A stretch of 5,882 bases of DNA from an uncultured Bacteroidota bacterium (GTDB taxonomy: Bacteria > Bacteroidota > Bacteroidia > Chitinophagales > Chitinophagaceae): NCBI GenBank assembly GCA_903835145.1, contig CAILMA010000244.1, positions 1-5,882 of the forward strand. Direction: 5' to 3'. A program made the position numbers and the translations under genes. Below are positions 1 through 5,027 of the stretch, piece after piece (positions within the stretch are counted from its first letter, which is position 1; each line of letters begins with the position of its first letter). A model generated the notes under the pieces. That model saw only the letters and a list, made by a program, of their open reading frames with translations. It had not been told where the DNA came from and did not search any database.

Positions 1-335
1 CTTACTGCTTCTGAAGCCTTTGGTTTCTTCATAATAGCAAAAACCTCAACTGCAAAGCCCAACAACAACACTATCGGAGCCAGCGTTATACGGCGAAAAC
101 TGTATATTTCGTCGTAGTGGAATTCGTGCGGATTAGCACTCTTACCGCCCGCCATAAGCGCAAAACCAAGCAATATCAAGCCTATACCACCAAGCATAAG
201 CATGTAGTTTTCTTTATCAAAAAGAAAATACATTTCCCGCTGAGTAGCAGTACCAGCAGTTTTGCCAGAGCCAGAAGCCCTTGGTGTGGTAGATATTGGT
301 TTTACCGGTTGTGTTGTTTTTTGGATAGTTGACAT
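1..335 (-). CDS. DUF3098 family membrane protein, 3' end cut by the window edge
   Basis: Reading leftward from an ATG at 335-333 there are 111 uninterrupted codons before the sequence ends, so the C-terminus is missing. Residues 1-34 are a Ser/Thr/Gly/Lys-rich, probably disordered, cytoplasmic tail. The FDKENY motif (39-44) leads into a first membrane helix (about 44-63), then a short loop with NPHEFHYDEIYSFRR (68-82), and a second membrane helix (about 83-102) ending in MKKPK. This layout and these motifs match the small DUF3098 proteins of Bacteroidota. Their function is unknown to me. From family knowledge, genes of this kind commonly follow ftsX and precede undecaprenyl-diphosphatase (uppP) and truB, which would be expected just beyond the left edge. 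It lies 88 bases downstream of ftsX on the same strand, so cotranscription is plausible. The family call is firm; any role in division or wall synthesis is inference from position. Confidence 0.88.
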   Translation of the reverse strand, partial: MSTIQKTTQPVKPISTTPRASGSGKTAGTATQREMYFLFDKENYMLMLGGIGLILLGFALMAGGKSANPHEFHYDEIYSFRRITLAPIVLLLGFAVEVFAIMKKPKASEAV

Positions 336-423
336 TGCTGCAAATTTAATTGATATTCGAGAATAGTTTTTTTGTTCTTAATAATATTTTTATTTTTTCA
401 CTTTAACGCGTTTCTCAGCTCTG

Positions 424-1281
424 CTAATAAAGGTCGTCTACGTGCATTTTCAAGTATTTTACTACAGAGCGGTGGGGACTTACCAGCGAGATAATAATAC
501 CAAGCAGTATCATACCTAATTCCAGTACGCCCAGTAGCATAGAATCATTGAGCAAACTCAATACAGGCAACTGCTTTACAGCAAATGACATCAACATCCA
601 TAGCGCTACCACAGCAATAACACCGCTTATCAACCCATTAATCAGGGCACGGGTATCAAATGGCCGCGTTATAAAAGATTGTGTTGCACCCACCATTTGC
701 ATAGTCTTAATCAGAAATCTGCTGCTGAACATGGCCAGCCGCACCGTGTTGTCAATAAGGAATATAACCACAATCAACAACACAATCGATATCCCGCCAA
801 GTATAATACCAATCTTCTGAAAATTACTGTTCATTTGGTCCACAACCACATTGGGCCAGGTAACATCACGCACTACATTGCTCTGCAGTATAAATTTCTT
901 TATCTTATCGAGGCTGTCTTTATTCACATACTCTTCGTGCAGCCGGAGGGCCACAGAGGTAAATAACGGATTGTACCCAAGGAAGTCAACAATGTTAGTC
1001 CCTTCCACCTGGTTTTCCATTTTTACTGCTTCTTCCTTGGTAATAATCTTCGTTTGTCGCACAAAGGCCTGCTGGTCAAGAATCTTGCGCAACTTATTTA
1101 CATTGGCATCGGTGGTATTATCATGAAAGTCAACACTGATTTCCAGGTCTTCCTTAAAGGCCCTGGAAAGCGCTCTCCCATTAATAAGTAACCAGCCCAG
1201 CACTCCCAAGAGGAAGAGTACCAGTGCCACCCCGAGGATGGCGTTAAAATATGTTGGTTTAGCTTTCTTTCCTGTTGACAT
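424..1281 (-). CDS. ftsX: FtsX, membrane subunit of the FtsEX cell-division ABC transporter-like complex
   Basis: This 285-residue protein has the classic FtsX plan. A short cytoplasmic tail precedes TM1 (about 13-34). An extracytoplasmic domain spans about 35-156, followed by TM2 (157-176), TM3 (213-235) and TM4 (249-267), with a basic cytoplasmic C-terminus. The conserved loop after TM2 reads DNTVRLAMF (177-185) and then TMQMVGAT (193-200) with PF at 207-208, the hallmark FtsX segment. In the family, FtsX pairs with the ATPase FtsE at the inner membrane and passes ATP-driven conformational changes to periplasmic cell-wall hydrolases during division. ftsE is not adjacent: upstream is a divergent gene and downstream is the DUF3098 gene. 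The start is an ATG at 1281-1279, giving a normal N-terminus. A perfect TAnnTTTG element lies 17 bases upstream of the start codon. Confidence 0.95.
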   Translation of the reverse strand: MSTGKKAKPTYFNAILGVALVLFLLGVLGWLLINGRALSRAFKEDLEISVDFHDNTTDANVNKLRKILDQQAFVRQTKIITKEEAVKMENQVEGTNIVDFLGYNPLFTSVALRLHEEYVNKDSLDKIKKFILQSNVVRDVTWPNVVVDQMNSNFQKIGIILGGISIVLLIVVIFLIDNTVRLAMFSSRFLIKTMQMVGATQSFITRPFDTRALINGLISGVIAVVALWMLMSFAVKQLPVLSLLNDSMLLGVLELGMILLGIIISLVSPHRSVVKYLKMHVDDLY

Positions 1282-1297
1282 GTGTATACTTAATCAT

Positions 1298-1305
1298 CAA
1301 AAATA
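1298..1305 (-). promoter_or_regulatory. Possible Bacteroidota -7 element for ftsX
   Basis: On the minus strand the eight bases read TATTTTTG, a perfect match to the Bacteroidota -7 consensus TAnnTTTG. It ends 17 bases upstream of the ftsX ATG, so transcription would start roughly 10 bases before the gene. No TTG or TTTG -33 element is present at the usual 17-23 base spacing, and the surroundings are very AT-rich, so a chance match is quite possible. Confidence 0.3.
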
Positions 1306-1429
1306 TAAAAATCGGGGGTTTTATTCTTTTATTTTTCTGATTTGCTAACCTTTTTTAACAATTAATAAAATTGAGCCCCGCTACAGCTGCCAGTAATAAG
1401 GAAAATTGCTTTTTTAGCTGTTCGTTTTA

Positions 1430-1438
1430 TGTGGATCA
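1430..1438 (-). promoter_or_regulatory. DnaA-box-like site
   Basis: On the minus strand this reads TGATCCACA, matching the canonical DnaA box TTATCCACA at eight of nine positions. It is the partner of the oppositely oriented copy at 1534-1542; both differ from consensus at the second base. The call rests on sequence similarity alone. Confidence 0.2.
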
Positions 1439-1533
1439 ACAGAATGAATAGAAGTGGAGCGCACAGTTTCAAAATGATTTGTACCGACCAGTTTCAGCCT
1501 CGCAAATTTTATTCGTAATCCAATTTCCCCCGT

Positions 1534-1542
1534 TCATCCACA
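1534..1542 (+). promoter_or_regulatory. DnaA-box-like site
   Basis: The bases TCATCCACA match TTATCCACA at eight of nine positions. With the flanking bases, 1532-1542 is the reverse complement of 1430-1440 at ten of eleven positions, the copies facing each other across about 91 bases. The spacing is too wide for a simple dimer operator. Chance similarity cannot be excluded. Confidence 0.2.
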
Positions 1543-1575
1543 ACGCCCGCTTATTTATTAACAAGTAAAGCACAG

Positions 1576-1608
1576 TTGTTTTTTCTGTTAGACATTTGCT
1601 TACTTTTA
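1576..1608 (+). promoter_or_regulatory. Possible promoter of the arginase-like gene
   Basis: TTG at 1576-1578 is followed after 22 bases by TACTTTTA (1601-1608), which matches the Bacteroidota -7 consensus TAnnTTTG at seven of eight positions. The spacing is at the long end of the accepted range. Transcription would begin around 1615, leaving a leader of about a dozen bases before the ATG at 1628. It is the best candidate in the expected place, but weak. Confidence 0.28.
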
Positions 1609-1627
1609 GGCACTATTTAATTAAGCT

Positions 1628-2761
1628 ATGTTAGACCTGAAAGCATTTTTTGAGCCGGCGCATTTTATCGACCTCCAGGAAGGGTACAAGTACCATCCGC
1701 TGCAATGGGGGGCAAAAATTAGGAATGTATTCAGTAGTGATTTCGATATGGAAACCACTGACATTTTTCTCGTTGGCTGTGGCGAGTGGCGTGGCGACCA
1801 AAACGATATGCGGGCCGATCAAAGTGCTAATCTTGTAAGGCAGCAGCTTTATGATATGTACCATTGGCACGAAGGCGTTAATATAGCCGATCTGGGAAAT
1901 ATCAATCAGGGTCACAGTCTTGCTGATACGCGTGCGGCATTGCTTACCGTATTGCGGGAAATTGATGAACTTGGGAAAATTGCAATAGTATTGGGTGGTA
2001 GCCATGACCTCACTTTATGCCAATACGAGGTATTCAGGAAAAAAGAGAAAATGGCTGTAGCAGCAATTGCTGATATGCTTATAGATCTTGATGAGGCTGA
2101 ATCGACAAACTCGCGCAGCTTCCTTATGGATATGCTCACAGATACCCCAAATTTTATTGCTCACTATAGTCATATCGCTTTTCAGAGTTATTATGCGCAG
2201 CCTCGTATACTTGAAACGCTGGACAAGCTGCGATTCGACTTCTTCAGGCTTGGTAAAGTAAAGGAAGACGTTGAAGAAATGGAACCGGTGCTGCGTTCTG
2301 CCGATTTTTTTAGTTTCGATATATCTGCTGTCAGGTTTTCCGATGCTCCGGCAAACATCAATGGTTCCCCTAATGGCCTGACCGGAGAAGAAGCTTGCAG
2401 CCTTACCCGTTATGCCGGCATGAGTGAAAAACTATCATCAATTGGTATCTACGGATACAACAACAGCACAGATACTTACCAAATGACCGCAAGGCTTATT
2501 TCCCAGATGATCTGGTACTTTGTCGATGGCTACCTCGTTCGCAAGTCAGAAGCAAAACTTGCGGACAGAGACCAGTTCCTCATCTACAATGTAGTATTTA
2601 CTGACAACGATACCGTTTTCCTGAAAAGCAAGCGCACCAACCGCTGGTGGATGAAATTGCCTGACCATACTTATATACCTTGTTCTTACAACGACTATGT
2701 AAATGCCAGCAACAATGAAATTCCTGAACGTTGGCTCCGGGAGCAGGAAAGATTGATTTGA
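1628..2761 (+). CDS. Arginase/formimidoylglutamase-like ureohydrolase-fold protein, Bacteroidota type, with altered metal site
   Basis: This 377-residue protein has the order of motifs of the arginase/agmatinase/formimidoylglutamase superfamily, in which a two-manganese centre hydrolyses C-N bonds of guanidino or formimidoyl groups. GGSHD (123-127) corresponds to the first metal motif. IADMLIDLD (147-155) takes the place of DAHxD, and FSFDISAVRFSDAP (229-241, numbered from F229 as part of that stretch) takes the place of SxDxDxxDP. Further family-like blocks are EEACSLTRYAGMS (254-266) and QMIWYFVDGY (293-302). H126, D149, D153 and D231 are kept, while the positions equivalent to the second His and last Asp are L151 and S233. 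Residues 305-377 form a C-terminal extension with TNRWWMKLP (337-345) and NEIPERWL (363-370), typical of Bacteroidota members and absent from classical arginases. Such proteins are often labelled formimidoylglutamase (the HutG step of histidine breakdown), but no other hut gene is nearby, so I assign no symbol. The ATG at 1628 gives a full-length N-terminus; no clear Shine-Dalgarno is visible. The fold is confident, the substrate unknown. Confidence 0.82.
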   Translation: MLDLKAFFEPAHFIDLQEGYKYHPLQWGAKIRNVFSSDFDMETTDIFLVGCGEWRGDQNDMRADQSANLVRQQLYDMYHWHEGVNIADLGNINQGHSLADTRAALLTVLREIDELGKIAIVLGGSHDLTLCQYEVFRKKEKMAVAAIADMLIDLDEAESTNSRSFLMDMLTDTPNFIAHYSHIAFQSYYAQPRILETLDKLRFDFFRLGKVKEDVEEMEPVLRSADFFSFDISAVRFSDAPANINGSPNGLTGEEACSLTRYAGMSEKLSSIGIYGYNNSTDTYQMTARLISQMIWYFVDGYLVRKSEAKLADRDQFLIYNVVFTDNDTVFLKSKRTNRWWMKLPDHTYIPCSYNDYVNASNNEIPERWLREQERLI

Positions 2762-2854
2762 CGAATGAAAAATACGAAAATCGAATAGGGAATCAATTGC
2801 ACTTTCCATCCGGGAGGCAGTGTAGTATTTTGTTTATATTTTAAGTGTTTACCA

Positions 2855-3622
2855 GTGAGAATCGACGTATTAAAAGAAGATATTAAAGATTTAAGAAGTC
2901 AATTAGTAAGTCATCCATTATACGCGGGTATTAAATCAATCGAAGATTTAAACCTTTTCATGGAGCACCATGTTTGTGCAGTTTGGGATTTTATGTCGTT
3001 GCTAAAGTCGTTGCAACGTAAACTTACCTGTATCGATGTTCCCTGGGTGCCAGTGGGCAGTCCCCTCACCCGGTACCTCATCAATGAAATAGTTACCGGC
3101 GAAGAATGTGACCTCGATGATGTTGGTGGCCGCCTCAGCCATTTCGAATTGTATCTGAAGGCGATGAATCAGTCAGGTGCCAATACCGCGAATATCATAA
3201 AGTTTCTTGCAGGGCTTGCCAGGCAACAATCAGTACAACACGCTTTGGCAGAGGCTGGTATCCCGACTGCCGCTCAGAATTTCATCAAGAATACTTTCGA
3301 TTCCATCGATACCGGAAAACTTCATGTTCAGGCTGCTGTGTTTACCTTTGGTCGGGAAGATCTTATTCCGGGTATGTTCGTTTCTTTTGTCGCAGAACTG
3401 AATAAGAAGAGCGTAGACAAGTTAAGTACTTTTCTTTACTACCTCGAGCGCCATATCGAAGTTGATGGAGGCCATCATTCTCATTTGGCCTATGAAATGA
3501 CTGCTCAATTGTGCGGAGATGATGAGGTGAAGTGGACTGAAGCTACAGTTGCAGTAAAAGCTGCGCTCACAGCCAGAATAAATCTTTGGGACGAAATTCT
3601 CGAAAAAATTAGTTCAAATTGA
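2855..3622 (+). CDS. DUF3050 protein, heme-oxygenase-like fold, candidate diiron oxidase
   Basis: This 255-residue protein is recognisable as DUF3050 from HPLY (20-23), [15 protein letters not shown] (36-50), VPVGSP (65-70), [12 protein letters not shown] (73-84), [10 protein letters not shown] (95-104) and [12 protein letters not shown] (200-211). The family is all-helical and, to my recollection, belongs to the heme-oxygenase-like superfamily. No function is established that I know of. No signal peptide or membrane segment is present, so it should be cytoplasmic. H200, D204 and H207 have the HxxxDxxH spacing of heme-oxygenase-like diiron oxidases. E168, H96 and an acidic residue before it (E78, E83 or E84) could complete the site. 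The start is a GTG at 2855: the frame is open back to a TAG at 2786-2788 but contains no upstream ATG, GTG or TTG, and the next ATG (codon 36) would remove the conserved first helix. It follows the arginase-like gene by 93 bases on the same strand with no obvious terminator between, so cotranscription is possible. Confidence 0.85.
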   Translation: MRIDVLKEDIKDLRSQLVSHPLYAGIKSIEDLNLFMEHHVCAVWDFMSLLKSLQRKLTCIDVPWVPVGSPLTRYLINEIVTGEECDLDDVGGRLSHFELYLKAMNQSGANTANIIKFLAGLARQQSVQHALAEAGIPTAAQNFIKNTFDSIDTGKLHVQAAVFTFGREDLIPGMFVSFVAELNKKSVDKLSTFLYYLERHIEVDGGHHSHLAYEMTAQLCGDDEVKWTEATVAVKAALTARINLWDEILEKISSN

Positions 3623-3651
3623 TATATCCCGTTGCTCGTTCTATAATTTTA
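3619..3651 (+). promoter_or_regulatory. Possible promoter of hflX
   Basis: TTG at 3619-3621, overlapping the stop of the preceding gene, is followed after 22 bases by TAATTTTA (3644-3651). This matches the Bacteroidota -7 consensus TAnnTTTG at seven of eight positions. Predicted transcription would begin near 3658, within the inverted repeat upstream of hflX. Weak evidence from pattern alone. Confidence 0.22.
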
Positions 3652-3682
3652 CCTCAGGAATGTGTATCTTTCCTATGGTAAA
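3648..3682 (+). promoter_or_regulatory. Imperfect inverted repeat / stem-loop upstream of hflX
   Basis: TTTACC (3648-3653) pairs with GGTAAA (3677-3682). After a two-by-two mismatch, AGGAA (3656-3660) pairs with TTCCT (3670-3674), leaving a nine-base loop. The eleven paired positions flank the 5' region of hflX, and the structure ends 28 bases before its TTG start. There is no T-tract behind it, so it is not a standard terminator of the DUF3050 gene. It could be a leader-RNA hairpin or a protein-binding palindrome. Confidence 0.35.
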
Positions 3683-3710
3683 GAAGAGTCACGATAAATA
3701 TTAAAAGCAA

Positions 3711-4895
3711 TTGATAGACCCAAGAAGAAAAATTGACGAAGAAAAGGCTATTTTAATTGGCCTCGTTTATAAAGAACAAACAGAAATTCAGGTTAATGAA
3801 TATCTGCTTGAATTGGCATTCCTTGCCGAAACGGCGGGAGCCACGGCAGTAAAGACTTTCATACAAAAATTGCCGCATCCTGATAGTAAAACGTTCGTTG
3901 GTAAAGGTAAACTGCAAGAGATAAAATCATATGTGCAGGCTAAGGGTATCAACCTGATCATTTTTGATGATGAGCTTACCGGTTCTCAGATTGGTAATAT
4001 CTCTGAAGAATTAGGAATTAAGGTGATTGACCGGAGCGATTTGATACTTGATATTTTTGCAGCCCGAGCTAAAACAGCGCAGGCAAAGGTTCAAGTGGAG
4101 CTGGCTCAATACCAATACATCTTGCCGCGCCTTAAGGGGATGTGGAAGCACCTGGAACGGCAGGGTGGGGGAATAGGCAGCAGAGGACCTGGTGAAACTG
4201 AAATAGAAACAGACAGGCGTATTGTAAAAGATAAAATTTCGCTGCTCAGAAAGCGATTGCTGGAGATTGACCGGCAGGCCATTACACAACGGCAGGAACG
4301 CGGCACCTACATCAGGGTTGCACTCGTAGGGTATACCAATGTAGGGAAGAGCACTATAATGAATGTGCTCAGCAAGGCAGATGTATTTTCTGAAAACAAA
4401 CTCTTTGCAACACTCGACACCACTACCAGAAAAGTTGTTTACGAACAAACGCCATTCCTGCTGAGTGATACTGTTGGGTTCATCAGGAAGCTTCCCCATC
4501 ACCTTGTTGAAAGTTTTAAAAGCACGCTCGATGAGGTTAGAGAGGCAGATTGTCTGCTGCATGTCGTTGATATTTCCCACCCGGGCTATGAAGACCAGAT
4601 GGGGGTAGTAAATAAAACGTTACAGGAAATTGGCGCATTTGATAAACCTATGCTTACCATTTTTAATAAAATGGATTTGTACGAAAGACAAGTCTTCGAC
4701 GCGTGGCTGGATCCTGAAGTGAAAACAGATATGCTGGAGCAACTCAACGAACGCTGGCAGCATATTACAAACAATGCCGCAATATTTGTTTCTGCCACTG
4801 AAAAGATGAATATAGACGGCCTTCGCCAAACAATTTTGGATAGGGTAAAGAAGTTATATGAAGAGCGATACCCCTACCTTACCCAGTTCTATTGA
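3711..4895 (+). CDS. hflX: HflX, ribosome-associated GTPase
   Basis: This 394-residue protein has the full HflX architecture. The N-terminal HflX domain runs from about 12 to 145, including the VGKGKLQEI segment (63-71) and the RSDLILDIF segment (108-116). A helical linker carries the diagnostic glycine-rich stretch GGGIGSRGPGETEIETDRR (152-170). The GTPase domain has G1 GYTNVGKST (207-215), a G2 threonine in FATLDTTTR (232-240), G3 DTVG (253-256), G4 NKMD (319-322) and G5 SAT (371-373), and a short C-terminal tail ends in YPYLTQFY. All nucleotide-binding motifs are intact. In the family, HflX binds the 50S subunit and splits stalled or stressed 70S ribosomes, notably after heat or antibiotic stress. 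The start is a TTG at 3711: an in-frame TAA at 3702-3704 leaves no alternative upstream, and the next ATG lies far inside the protein (codon 144). The gene is 88 bases after the DUF3050 gene. Confidence 0.96.
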   Translation: MIDPRRKIDEEKAILIGLVYKEQTEIQVNEYLLELAFLAETAGATAVKTFIQKLPHPDSKTFVGKGKLQEIKSYVQAKGINLIIFDDELTGSQIGNISEELGIKVIDRSDLILDIFAARAKTAQAKVQVELAQYQYILPRLKGMWKHLERQGGGIGSRGPGETEIETDRRIVKDKISLLRKRLLEIDRQAITQRQERGTYIRVALVGYTNVGKSTIMNVLSKADVFSENKLFATLDTTTRKVVYEQTPFLLSDTVGFIRKLPHHLVESFKSTLDEVREADCLLHVVDISHPGYEDQMGVVNKTLQEIGAFDKPMLTIFNKMDLYERQVFDAWLDPEVKTDMLEQLNERWQHITNNAAIFVSATEKMNIDGLRQTILDRVKKLYEERYPYLTQFY

Positions 4896-4924
4896 ATTTT
4901 CCGAAAGTAGTGTCTTGCCTATCG

Positions 4925-4943
4925 CTGCAAACTGTTTTTGCAG
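4925..4943 (+). terminator. Weak hairpin after hflX, possible terminator
   Basis: CTGCAAA (4925-4931) and TTTGCAG (4937-4943) form a perfect seven-base stem with a five-base loop, starting 30 bases after the hflX stop codon. The following bases (ATACTTTGTTAAT) are T-rich but lack a continuous T-run, so this is at best a weak intrinsic terminator. It may instead be part of the structured leader of msrA. Confidence 0.33.
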
Positions 4944-4947
4944 ATAC

Positions 4948-4976
4948 TTTGTTAATATTCGGTTTCTGTTTTTTTG
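4948..4976 (+). promoter_or_regulatory. Possible promoter of msrA
   Basis: TTTG at 4948-4951 is followed after 17 bases by TTTTTTTG (4969-4976), which matches the Bacteroidota -7 consensus TAnnTTTG at all fixed positions but one (T in place of A). Transcription would begin near 4983, leaving a leader of about 45 bases. Because the match rests on a T-run, confidence is low. Confidence 0.22.
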
Positions 4977-4986
4977 CAACAAACCG
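4960..4986 (+). promoter_or_regulatory. Stem-loop in the hflX-msrA gap, possible msrA leader structure
   Basis: CGGTTT (4960-4965) pairs with AAACCG (4981-4986). After a two-base bulge (4966-4967), GTT (4968-4970) pairs with AAC (4978-4980), giving nine base pairs around a seven-base loop. A second AAACCG at 5015-5020, eight bases before the msrA ATG, offers the same left arm an alternative partner next to the translation start. Whether this forms in RNA depends on where transcription begins. Confidence 0.3.
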
Positions 4987-5027
4987 GGAATTGAAAGAAT
5001 GCGTATCTATTTGAAAACCGAAAAGCA

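Larger units (their letters stand above)
1282..1627. other. Divergent intergenic region between ftsX and the arginase-like gene
   Basis: These 346 bases hold no convincing coding sequence on either strand. The ftsX-proximal part (about 1291-1380) is AT-rich. The rest contains two DnaA-box-like 9-mers in opposite orientation (1430-1438 and 1534-1542), which together form an imperfect 11-base inverted repeat. A short direct repeat, CAGTTTCA, occurs at 1464-1471 and 1489-1496. The palindrome TTAATTAA (1617-1624) sits directly before the ATG of the rightward gene. The region must hold start signals for both directions; the -7-like candidates are listed separately. I see no tRNA, riboswitch or rho-independent terminator in it. 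Confidence 0.7.

Noticed and set aside
341..348. Perfect TAnnTTTG (TAAATTTG on the minus strand) just before the DUF3098 gene
   Set aside because: It ends only five bases before the ATG, so transcription would start at about the start codon itself, and no -33 element is present. A chance match in AT-rich DNA is more likely.
1631..2139. Antisense open frames within the arginase-like gene
   Set aside because: They overlap clear conserved motifs of the plus-strand gene and their translations look like non-coding shadow sequence.
2762..2854. Promoter for the DUF3050 gene (TATATTTT at 2835-2842)
   Set aside because: It fits the -7 pattern at seven of eight positions, but no TTG lies at the proper distance upstream, so I did not list it as a feature.
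4011..4580. 189-codon open frame antisense to hflX
   Set aside because: It lies wholly inside a well-conserved gene on the other strand, has no recognisable family features, and is best explained as a reading-frame shadow.
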